A DNA stretch of 64,000 nt from an uncultured Lachnospiraceae bacterium (GTDB lineage Bacteria; Bacillota; Clostridia; Lachnospirales; Lachnospiraceae), in contig CAJUTQ010000103.1 in assembly GCA_910589265.1 (NCBI GenBank), forward strand, positions 104,496 to 168,495, in the 5' to 3' direction. Made by a program: the position numbers and the translations under genes. Numbering within the stretch: the first letter of the stretch is position 1; every line of letters starts with the position of its first letter. The notes below the pieces were generated by a model. The model had not been told where the DNA came from. It worked only from the letters and a program-made list of their open reading frames with translations, and did no database searches. Below are positions 17,247-24,653 of this stretch, piece after piece.

Positions 17247-18431
17247 TTATAAAATAACAATGGAGCAGTTGGGAATACTACCTTTTATTTGCTTCTCTAT
17301 ATCATGTGCATTCATCATGGAGCATATGGCTATTATCATTTCTTCTTGATTTTGAATATATTCTGGTCCATATACCATCTTTTCGCCAATTTTTATGCCT
17401 TGTTTTGCCGAATTATTATCAATAAAGCAGTCTGCCTTTTCCATAAGCTCTGGATATTTTTTTATAAGCTGCATAGCGTATGCCCCACTGCCCCATATGA
17501 GCAATTTTTTCGATGTAGACAACAGATCCTCTACCTTACCTTCTAATTCCTTTTCTCTTGCTGAAACTTCCTTAAAATAATTTTTTATAGGTTCCATAGA
17601 TGTATTGTCATACTTTATCTCACCCTTTTGATCCTTCATCTCGTACAATGCAATAAGTAACTGGCCTCTGCTTTCTCCCTTTCCAATATCAACATAAACC
17701 TCTTCATTGACTCTGTATAAGCCAAAGGCATTGAACAAATTATCTAAGGACCCTTTACTAAAATAATTAATATGTTCATGATTAAAATAATCAGGCACGG
17801 GATGAATATATTTTTCAAACCCTTCCACTGCTGGACATTCACATAAAAAATAGGATTTTTTATCCCTTCTCATATATTGAAGGATTTGTGACAGATAATT
17901 TCTCAAATCATAAATGTGCTCTATGACTCCAATGGATATTATAAGATCATACTTATTTTTTTCTTCTTGGGCTACAGGCTCAAAAACTCCGTTGCATACC
18001 CCTCTAACTCCTCTCTCCCTCAATTTTTCTACAGAATCCCAAGAAGGATCCATCCCACAAAGATTTGAAAAGCCTTTCTTCTGTAAATAACCTAAAAAAT
18101 CACCGCTTCCACAACCTATATCTATAATATTTGCATCCCGTTCTATTTTATCGCCAAATACTTTGCATACTTGTATAAACTCTTCTTCCCGCTCTAAGTC
18201 TGCCACTTTTAAAGCAGCATTTTCTGCATACATATTGCATTCTCTATAATACTGGTCATATTCTTTCTGTGTGGCGTGAACATCAGCATAGGCAAAGCCA
18301 CAGCTGCTGCAACATACTACATTATAGGAAAGGGGCAGGGGATTGTTTTCACCTAGCCTATACATGCTAATATTTTTCAGCTTCTCACCCTTTTTATTCC
18401 CACAAATAGGACAGCTTCTATACATTACCAT
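17247..18431 (-). CDS. Sugar C-methyltransferase-type SAM enzyme with N-terminal zinc site
   Basis: 394 residues in the three-part architecture of NDP-hexose C-methyltransferases. The N-terminal zinc site has cysteines in YRSCPICGNKKG and VVCCSSCGFAYADVHATQKE. The central methyltransferase has IDIGCGSGDFLGYLQKKG and ISIGVIEHIYDLRNYL. The C-terminal domain has LLIWGSGAYAMQLIKKYPEL and CFIDNNSAKQG. Such enzymes methylate C3 or other carbons of 4-keto-deoxysugars. It sits directly upstream of the CDP-sugar genes, so a C-methylated CDP-3,6-dideoxy sugar is the likely product (inference). The first ATG at 18431 has AAGGAAG at proper spacing. Confidence 0.8.
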   Translation of the reverse strand: MVMYRSCPICGNKKGEKLKNISMYRLGENNPLPLSYNVVCCSSCGFAYADVHATQKEYDQYYRECNMYAENAALKVADLEREEEFIQVCKVFGDKIERDANIIDIGCGSGDFLGYLQKKGFSNLCGMDPSWDSVEKLRERGVRGVCNGVFEPVAQEEKNKYDLIISIGVIEHIYDLRNYLSQILQYMRRDKKSYFLCECPAVEGFEKYIHPVPDYFNHEHINYFSKGSLDNLFNAFGLYRVNEEVYVDIGKGESRGQLLIALYEMKDQKGEIKYDNTSMEPIKNYFKEVSAREKELEGKVEDLLSTSKKLLIWGSGAYAMQLIKKYPELMEKADCFIDNNSAKQGIKIGEKMVYGPEYIQNQEEMIIAICSMMNAHDIEKQIKGSIPNCSIVIL

Positions 18432-18515
18432 TTATGCACTTCCTTTCACCTATCAATCCTTCCTAATGCCTTTGTCCTACTTATCTATAGCCTTCTATAA
18501 AATCTTTCTTTTGCT

Positions 18516-18688
18516 TTATTTTGCATAGGCATCTCTATTATCCACTATATCATAACAAGGATATTCACATTTTACACATGTAAAAGGATTCTTTCGTCTC
18601 TTCTCCAACATTCTCTTAAGAAATTATTTGTTTCTTCACTCTCATAGGAACAAAGATATCCTCTATCTTTATATAAATTTCCATGCAT
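18516..18688 (-). pseudogene. Frameshifted small Cys-rich remnant (possible radical-SAM C-terminus)
   Basis: The gap between the kinase and the C-methyltransferase holds a minus-strand reading of 173 bases, one short of a multiple of three. From the ATG at 18688 the first frame reads MHGNLYKDRGYLCSYESEET and on to RECWRRDER. A second frame then reads NPFTCVKCEYPCYD and continues to a stop at 18516. Adding one A in the GAAAGAATCC stretch would join them into about 57 residues. The C-x2-C-x4-C cluster near the end resembles the C-terminal auxiliary cluster of radical-SAM proteins, but the piece is too short to assign. Either a remnant or a tiny frameshifted gene. Confidence 0.45.
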
Positions 18689-18699
18689 CCTCTCTAATC

Positions 18700-19230
18700 C
18701 TATATTCCAAAAAAATTTATCATCTCTTTTACCTGCTCTTGTGGCGTATTTTGTCCATCATTATATAAAATCAAGTCCGGACTTTTTGGCTCTTCCACTT
18801 CAATCTCCAGACCTGCCACATCTTTTTCTATTCCCTTTGCAGAATTACTATATAATCCCTTTTGATCTCTCCTTTTTAATGTATCCATGGAAACCTTTAC
18901 ATAAATCTCCTTATAATTCTTTATATGTTCCCTATTCCACTGTCTTACACTGTCAAACATAGATATCGTACAGCATACTACATTGATTCCCTGTTCCTCC
19001 AGCATGGCGCATAAACGGGAATATCTCATGGCACATTTTTTTCTATCCTCTTTGGAATATCCTAAATCATCTCCAAATACCTGCCTTAAAGTGTCTCCGT
19101 CAAAGAAAACGGTGTTGGGATGTTTTTCTTTTAGTCGATTATAAAACAAGGATCCGATTGTAGTCTTACCTGCCCCTGAAAGACCTGTAATCCAGAAAAC
19201 TTCATTTCCACCTGCCTTTCTATTATTCAT
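18700..19230 (-). CDS. Cytidine diphosphoramidate kinase (APS-kinase fold, Cj1415-like)
   Basis: 176 residues from the ATG at 19230, which has GGAGG nine bases upstream and overlaps the preceding stop by eight bases. APS-kinase fold: P-loop WITGLSGAGKTTIGSLF, FFDGDTLRQVFGDDLGYS, RLCAMLEEQGINVVCCTISM. No sulfate-activation genes (sulfurylase, PAPS reductase) are present. Its neighbours instead match the Campylobacter phosphoramidate pathway, where the homologous kinase Cj1415 phosphorylates the 3'-hydroxyl of cytidine diphosphoramidate, giving a PAPS-like donor. It is the last gene of that module here. By sequence alone it could be a true APS kinase; the gene order argues for the phosphoramidate role. 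Confidence 0.82.
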   Translation of the reverse strand: MNNRKAGGNEVFWITGLSGAGKTTIGSLFYNRLKEKHPNTVFFDGDTLRQVFGDDLGYSKEDRKKCAMRYSRLCAMLEEQGINVVCCTISMFDSVRQWNREHIKNYKEIYVKVSMDTLKRRDQKGLYSNSAKGIEKDVAGLEIEVEEPKSPDLILYNDGQNTPQEQVKEMINFFGI

Positions 19231-20005
19231 CAAGTTTTGCCTCCACAATTTTTAAATCGTCACAATCGTCAATTTCATACCATCCTCTTTGTATGTGCAC
19301 AGCCTTCAGTTTATGCCCTTCCTCAATTAAACCTTGCAAAAGATCTGTCATGTACATCTTTTCATAATTTCTTTCAGTGCTCCAAAGCTTTTGCCCCTCT
19401 TGGCTTCTTTTTTTAGCCTCTTTGCAAAGATCCAACATAGCCTTTAGCCCTTGTCTTCGAAACCGCATGAGACCAATATACTGAGATTGTACCTTACTTC
19501 TGTCCTCTGTCTTTTGACCTATTTCTGTTAAATAATCCATCTTGTCAAACATCAAAGTTTCTGCGTCATCCAAAGGGTTTTCACACCTCTCAGACCAGTA
19601 TTCGTACCAGCCGTCATCGACAATGACTGACATATCTTCCTCTGAAGCTAATACTTTTTCAAATACTTCTTTACTATATAATATATCTCCATAAGATATG
19701 ATAATATCTTCCTCACCTTCCATAAGATCTTTGGCACACATGAGGGAATATACCATATTGGTGGAAGGGAAGTTTTCATTAATGGAAAAATGGATTTTCG
19801 TATTTTCCAATCTTTTTTTCAGTACTTCGCTTTTATAACCCCCCACAATCGTTATGTCTTCTTCTTCTATCCCGCAGGAGTACATGGTCAAGAGCTGTCT
19901 CTCAATAAGGCTTTTTCCCTTTACCTCTACCATACATTTTGGCTGATTATCTGTCAAAGGACGCAGTCTCGTCCCTTGTCCTGCTGCTAAAATAATGATT
20001 TTCAC
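19223..20005 (-). CDS. CTP:phosphoglutamine cytidylyltransferase (Cj1416-like)
   Basis: 260 residues, a single nucleotidyltransferase domain. The signature IILAAGQGTRLRPLTDNQPK lies at the N-terminus, followed by CMVEVKGKSLIERQL and IISYGDILYS (metal-binding Asp). WYEIDDCDDLKIVE near the C-terminus carries the second metal site. This type resembles phosphocholine/phosphoglutamine cytidylyltransferases. In C. jejuni the equivalent enzyme (Cj1416) joins CMP from CTP to glutamine phosphate, giving CDP-glutamine. It overlaps the upstream amidotransferase by four bases and the downstream kinase by eight, so the three are translationally coupled. Without the context it would only be called a sugar/choline phosphate nucleotidyltransferase. 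Confidence 0.82.
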   Translation of the reverse strand: MKIIILAAGQGTRLRPLTDNQPKCMVEVKGKSLIERQLLTMYSCGIEEEDITIVGGYKSEVLKKRLENTKIHFSINENFPSTNMVYSLMCAKDLMEGEEDIIISYGDILYSKEVFEKVLASEEDMSVIVDDGWYEYWSERCENPLDDAETLMFDKMDYLTEIGQKTEDRSKVQSQYIGLMRFRRQGLKAMLDLCKEAKKRSQEGQKLWSTERNYEKMYMTDLLQGLIEEGHKLKAVHIQRGWYEIDDCDDLKIVEAKLDE

Positions 20006-20613
20006 AAGAATCCTCCCTTCTTAAATAAGATTTGTATTCTTTTTATATCTTCCATTGAGAATTCTTTTTCTCTTTCTGGATGCCACATAGTAGCGAATAT
20101 GTTTTTTTCCTTACAGGCAACTGACTCTATCACTCCATCTTTTGTAAAAGCAAGGACTTCCAGCGGCCCTTTTACTTCAAAGCATCCCTGGTTGTGAAAA
20201 CTATTCACTTCTCTTTGTCCCATCTTTCCCTGAATCTTATGATAAAGGGCAACATGTCCTTTTACCTCTTCCAACGGGCATCCAAAGTAATCCAATATTA
20301 CTTCCATTCCTCTGCAAAATCCATAAATAGGAATCTCTCTCTCCATTGCTATATCCAATAATCTTTTTTCTGTCTCGTCCCTTTCTGGGGCTTTACCTCC
20401 ATATTTTACTAGACTGTTGCCCCCAGTAAGGACAATACCAACTGGTTCCAGCTTCTCTATTATTTTTTCAGCAATATAAAGAAGATTAGGTATAGGAACT
20501 GGTAAGTATCCGCAGGCATGCAAAAACTTTGGAATCATTTGATCCCCACAGTCCCTTCTTTCCTTATAACTTTCTACAATTTCTACTCTTTGTGTATATA
20601 AAACAATATCCAT
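20002..20613 (-). CDS. Gamma-glutamyl-CDP-amidate hydrolase (class I glutamine amidotransferase fold, Cj1417-like)
   Basis: 203 residues, a complete class I glutamine-amidotransferase (peptidase C26) domain. The nucleophile is Cys100 in IPIYGFCRGMEV, with His178 and Glu180 in FATMWHPEREKE, so the triad is intact. LTGGNSLVKYGG is the oxyanion-side glycine motif. In C. jejuni the homologue Cj1417 removes glutamate from CDP-glutamine, leaving cytidine diphosphoramidate. Here it overlaps the cytidylyltransferase start by four bases and follows the methyltransferases. Alternative: a gamma-glutamyl-GABA hydrolase-type enzyme, unlikely given the neighbours. Confidence 0.82.
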   Translation of the reverse strand: MDIVLYTQRVEIVESYKERRDCGDQMIPKFLHACGYLPVPIPNLLYIAEKIIEKLEPVGIVLTGGNSLVKYGGKAPERDETEKRLLDIAMEREIPIYGFCRGMEVILDYFGCPLEEVKGHVALYHKIQGKMGQREVNSFHNQGCFEVKGPLEVLAFTKDGVIESVACKEKNIFATMWHPEREKEFSMEDIKRIQILFKKGGFL

Positions 20614-20684
20614 TGTTTCCTTTTTTCTCCTATATGACCTCTCGAATATGGAAAACTAGGGGAGTGAAGTTTTTCACCCATCCT

Positions 20685-21434
20685 TTATTTTACTTGTGCC
20701 AGCCATATTCTCGTTGTGTATGGTATGAAAATTTCTTTTTCCCCTTTTGCCTCCACTGCTTTTCGGATCTCTTTATTAATGAAATCAAATTTATCTTTTG
20801 ACTGTCGGTGGACTGTCCCATGGGATTTCCACCCTTCAATAAAATCTTCTGCAACTACCTTGTGAAGTACAGAACCTTCCAAATATATGACAGAATCAAA
20901 AAGACCGCTATCATCAATAACATCTCTCTGGTCTTCTCTTCTCGTTCCATAATCATAATCTTTTATCTGCTCTTTTAAAATGGTTTCAATTTGATTTTGT
21001 AAAGGGTCTTGTAAGTCTCTATGATTCCACATACAAGCAAACCATCCCTTATCCTTTAAAATTCTTTTTGTTTCTAATAAAGCTTCCTGGCGATCACATA
21101 CATTAAAGGAAGAACCAAAGGTTACTAAGTCAAATTTCTTTGCCTCCATTCCTGTATGTTCTCCTACACCTTCAAACCACTGGACATTGCTACATTGACT
21201 TGTTCTTTTTATTCCATTATTTCGCATTGCATCATTAGGTTCTACTGCGCATATTTGCAGTCCAAATTCTGCAAGTTTTAAAGTTAAGTGAGCAGCCCCT
21301 GCTCCTATATCACATGCCCAATCGCCTTTTTTTACTCCTGCTATTTTCAGCATACTGTCAATAGCGCTCTTTGCATAATCAGGCCTTTTTAAATAAGCAT
21401 CCGCCAATTGTGTATAATCCCATTCTGTTTTCAT
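20685..21434 (-). CDS. SAM-dependent methyltransferase of the phosphoramidate module (Cj1419/Cj1420-like)
   Basis: 249 residues from the ATG at 21434 (MKTEWDYTQLADAY), chosen for AAGGAG seven bases upstream. Class I methyltransferase: CDIGAGAAHLTLKLAEFGL (motif I), CAVEPNDAMRNNG (motif II), FDLVTFGSSFNVCD (post-motif). It is paralogous over its full length to the frameshifted gene just upstream (21497-22265), with ADAYLKRPDYA against AKFYVDRPGYS. In C. jejuni two adjacent methyltransferases precede or follow the glutamine kinase in the capsular locus and are thought to O-methylate the phosphoramidate. The same role is inferred here. This copy is intact and has no poly-G run. Confidence 0.8.
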   Translation of the reverse strand: MKTEWDYTQLADAYLKRPDYAKSAIDSMLKIAGVKKGDWACDIGAGAAHLTLKLAEFGLQICAVEPNDAMRNNGIKRTSQCSNVQWFEGVGEHTGMEAKKFDLVTFGSSFNVCDRQEALLETKRILKDKGWFACMWNHRDLQDPLQNQIETILKEQIKDYDYGTRREDQRDVIDDSGLFDSVIYLEGSVLHKVVAEDFIEGWKSHGTVHRQSKDKFDFINKEIRKAVEAKGEKEIFIPYTTRIWLAQVK

Positions 21435-21496
21435 TGTTCTTCTCCTTTTCACACTGTAAGCATTCAAACAAAATAACAGTGTGAAAAGGAAAGCTG

Positions 21497-22265
21497 TTAT
21501 TTACATGACTGAACAGTCCATGCCCTTGATTTATAAGGCACTGCTATTTCATTTAAATGGCTTATTTTATTTTCTATATTATTTAATATTCTAAGAAATC
21601 CTTCTTTTCCTGCCTGCACTTGAATATCATTCACAGAACGCCAAATATTCATATAACGTTCTTTAGACATGAGTTCTTCATGGGCGCATTCCATAAAAAT
21701 TAAATCCTTAAATACCCCCCCCCCTTAATTTTTCGTACATTTGTTCTGTTGTTACTGTTCCACCTGAAGAAACTCTTTTCATTCTAGGCACCTCCTCATA
21801 AACAATATCTTCAATTTCCTTATGAAGCTTACTTCTTCCAATATCCCTTGGATTCCATATTGCGGTAAAAAATCCTCCAGGCTTAAGTATTCTTTGAAAT
21901 TCTTCTGATGCCTCCTTTTCATTTGCCCAATGAAAGGAAGAACCCATAAGAACCCAGTCCACAGAGTTATCTGGCAATCCTGTTTTTTCTGCAAAGCCTT
22001 CCACCCATTTAAAACTGTTTTTCCCTTCAAACAGTTTCTCTCCTTCTTTTCTCATTGCCTCATTGGGTTCGACGGCATATCCTGTTAAACCTACTTGCTC
22101 TAGATTTTCTGTCAGCTTTCCTGTTCCTGCCCCTACATCTGCCACTACAATATTTTCCCCTCTTTGACTTTTTATATAAGCTTGGATATATTGTAATAAA
22201 GTAATGGAATATCCTGGCCTGTCCACATAAAATTTTGCTAGTTCTGTAAAATCTCCGTGTTTCAT
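21497..22265 (-). CDS. Phase-variable SAM methyltransferase of the phosphoramidate module, frameshifted (off)
   Basis: A 769-base gene read in two frames. The ATG at 22265 has GGAGG six bases upstream. The first frame gives an intact N-terminal methyltransferase (VADVGAGTGKLTENLEQVGL, YAVEPNEAMRKEG, VLMGSSFHWANEKEA) and stops just after a G10 run, YEKLRGGGI then a stop at 21708. The other frame, from the run to 21497, gives VFKDLIFMECAHEELMSKER...VPYKSRAWTVQSCK. This aligns with the C-terminus of the intact paralogue at 20685 (FDSVIYLEGSVLHKVV...IPYTTRIWLAQVK). With nine G the protein would be about 255 residues. Campylobacter Cj1420 is also a phase-variable methyltransferase of this pathway. 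Confidence 0.88.
21715..21724 (-). repeat. G10 homopolymer that breaks the methyltransferase frame
   Basis: Ten C on the plus strand. On the coding strand TTA AGG GGG GGG GGT ATT TAA ends translation. Nine G would read TTA AGG GGG GGG GTA TTT AAG and continue into the conserved C-terminus. The state as sequenced is off. Confidence 0.93.
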
Positions 22266-22293
22266 CATGTTCCTCCATTTTTTCTTTTATATG

Positions 22294-24624
22294 TTACTTT
22301 AATACTCTTATGGATTTTGCCAATGTGTCAATTTCTAGAAGCTCTGCTTTTTTATAAATTTCAAATTCTTTTGCTCCTACTCCAATAGCTGCCGGAACTC
22401 CTAGTTCCCCTGCCCGAATGGCCATATGAGAATTGGCTCCTCCGTATTTGGTAATAAACCCTTTAATTCCCCAGGAGAAAATCCAGTCGTATCCAGGATC
22501 CGCACTAGGAATCAACAAGATTTTATCTTCCATGTCTTTCATTTCCTCCTGGCTTTCCAACACTTTCACCTCTCCCCTTGCTGTTTTTAAGGTAATATAA
22601 TTAGGTTCTGTGTCTGGATAATAAAACTGCCATACATCCCATGGATGAATTATAACCGGGGCCAAGGTAATGGATTTTGTTATTTCATAAGCTTCCTTTC
22701 CCCTTTCAATGGAATGGCTAAAACTCTTCTTCTCATCTTTTGTGGATGCATACAATCCTCTCACTGCCTGAATATCCAAATAGGAACAGTCTTCCTTAGA
22801 AAAACCGTATTTTTTTCCTATTTCTCCTATCATTTGAATTGCCTTACTTAAGTTTTTTGTAAATATAAATTTCCCATACTCTCTGCCTTCGATAACAGAT
22901 TTTATAAAATCCATTAATTCCAATATATTGTCGCTTAGTCCATTCGTCTTTAAAGCTTCTGTCAATGCATGCATTTGTTCTAAAGATAACCGAAAGTTTA
23001 TTCTTTTCTCTTCCTCTTTCTCTTCTGTTTCTTTATTCCAGTCAAAGTATAAATCTGGAGCTTCATCATAACGTTTTGAATGAATATCATAGGTTCCTGG
23101 TCTTAAATGTCCATATTTTTTTAGAAAAATATCCCGAGTTTGGCTGAGAAAGTCTTGATTCATATTGGAGCTAATTGTATTTACATCATTCATAAAAGCC
23201 TGATAATCTTCTTCCTGAAGAATTCCTTTTGTGACCATGGAACGCAGCATCTGTACAGCAATGAAGGCTGCTCTTGCCAGACCTGCAAAAGGTAAGGTTC
23301 CATATCTTTTACAGTCCTCTAAGAGCCAGTAGACTTTCTCCATGTCTTCCATATCACTTCTAAGTATTTCTTCATATCGGCTTTCTAGAATTTGGATTTT
23401 TCCATAATCCTTTCTCCACAAGCCTGTCTGATGATTCATAATATCATTTGTAACATTTCTTAAGGAAGAAATAATCTCTTCTACTTCTTCCCCTGTAAAT
23501 CCGTACTCTTTCAATACGGAAATACGCTGGGGTAAATCCAAGGTATAGCAGGAGAATACAATGTCAAACTCTACTTTATCATGTTTAGAAGGATCTTCTA
23601 TTAATCGCTCTATATAATAATTTACAAGCTTTTCACTTATTTTTTCATCTAGTTGAGCTGGTACAAAGGAATTAAAGCTAACCCTCACATCAATATAAGG
23701 CAGCCCGCAAAAATCCACCATAAGGGGAAAACTTCGCAAATTTCTGTAACCATAATTATCTCTTTGATATGCCCAAACACTGTCCGTTATGATTTCCTGA
23801 TAGAGAGACATGGCCAAAGGTTTGGGACGGATTCCAATCATTTCAGCTGGATTCCAGTCTGGCATTACTCCGTAAATTGTTTTATTTCCACACAAAAATG
23901 GCTTATGGGATTGGGCCCTTTTTATTTTTAATTCAATCCTCTTAAGCTCTCTTTTCTGCTTTTCATAGTCAATAGCCTCTCCTAAAAGGCATAGAGTTCT
24001 CACTTGAAAAATATATAATTTATTTTCTTCTGTTATGGCAAACTCCACATCTAAGTTTTCCTGACCAAACATTTTCTCCAATTCTTCTAATGTTTTGCAT
24101 AGCTCGCCCATTGGAGGAGGAATGTGATGATCCTCCCTTCCTTTAAAAAAGTAAAAAAGCTTATGGGCTTTTCCTGTTCCTGAAGTAATTGAGGAAGTGG
24201 AACCTGTTTCATCATAATTGATCACATAATAATTCCCTAATGTACTTGGCTCCATTGTAAAGGCCACGCCGCATATCTTTACTTGTTCTAACATTGGCTG
24301 TACGAGAACTTGGTTTTCTTCATTATTGTCTTCAAAAGATTGGATTACCTGACTCACTGCCTTCTCAAAGAATTCTTTTCCCTCAACGTCCCCAATGGAT
24401 TCAAACTTTCCAGCTTGAGATTCCTCTGCCGTATCCTCATTTAAAGCACTGCTTCGCACAATTACCTTTACATCTCCCCATTGTTCCAAAATCATTTTCC
24501 AATAGCGATTCTTCTCTTCCTTCCACTCCTTGACTGTAAAGGAAATTTGAGGAAGCACTTCCCCATGAGATAATTTTCCATAAAGTTTCTCCAATGTCTC
24601 TGCCTTTGTTCCCAATGTGAGCAT
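22294..24624 (-). CDS. L-glutamine kinase (PEP-synthase-like, Cj1418-like)
   Basis: 776 residues from the ATG at 24624, with AAGGAAGG upstream. The longer reading to 24738 would overlap the previous gene by 85 bases. The N-terminal ATP-grasp domain carries VIVRSSALNEDTAEESQAGK. The C-terminal phosphohistidine swivel domain carries KYGGANSHMAIRAGELGVPA, with the catalytic His near residue 733. The PEP-binding barrel of true PEP synthase is absent, replaced by a linker of unrelated sequence. In C. jejuni, Cj1418 has this layout and phosphorylates the amide nitrogen of L-glutamine, the committed step of phosphoramidate synthesis. The downstream gene set makes that assignment strong here. Alternative: a different dikinase-like synthase. 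Confidence 0.85.
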   Translation of the reverse strand: MLTLGTKAETLEKLYGKLSHGEVLPQISFTVKEWKEEKNRYWKMILEQWGDVKVIVRSSALNEDTAEESQAGKFESIGDVEGKEFFEKAVSQVIQSFEDNNEENQVLVQPMLEQVKICGVAFTMEPSTLGNYYVINYDETGSTSSITSGTGKAHKLFYFFKGREDHHIPPPMGELCKTLEELEKMFGQENLDVEFAITEENKLYIFQVRTLCLLGEAIDYEKQKRELKRIELKIKRAQSHKPFLCGNKTIYGVMPDWNPAEMIGIRPKPLAMSLYQEIITDSVWAYQRDNYGYRNLRSFPLMVDFCGLPYIDVRVSFNSFVPAQLDEKISEKLVNYYIERLIEDPSKHDKVEFDIVFSCYTLDLPQRISVLKEYGFTGEEVEEIISSLRNVTNDIMNHQTGLWRKDYGKIQILESRYEEILRSDMEDMEKVYWLLEDCKRYGTLPFAGLARAAFIAVQMLRSMVTKGILQEEDYQAFMNDVNTISSNMNQDFLSQTRDIFLKKYGHLRPGTYDIHSKRYDEAPDLYFDWNKETEEKEEEKRINFRLSLEQMHALTEALKTNGLSDNILELMDFIKSVIEGREYGKFIFTKNLSKAIQMIGEIGKKYGFSKEDCSYLDIQAVRGLYASTKDEKKSFSHSIERGKEAYEITKSITLAPVIIHPWDVWQFYYPDTEPNYITLKTARGEVKVLESQEEMKDMEDKILLIPSADPGYDWIFSWGIKGFITKYGGANSHMAIRAGELGVPAAIGVGAKEFEIYKKAELLEIDTLAKSIRVLK

Positions 24625-24653
24625 ATTGATCACCTTCCTTCTTGGCCTATCTC

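Noticed and set aside
18700..19230. True APS kinase for sulfate assimilation
   Set aside because: No sulfurylase, PAPS reductase or sulfate transporter nearby; the five adjacent genes fit the phosphoramidate pathway instead.
21497..21694. Independent 65-residue gene
   Set aside because: Its sequence is the continuation of the upstream methyltransferase across the G10 run and it has no ribosome site of its own.
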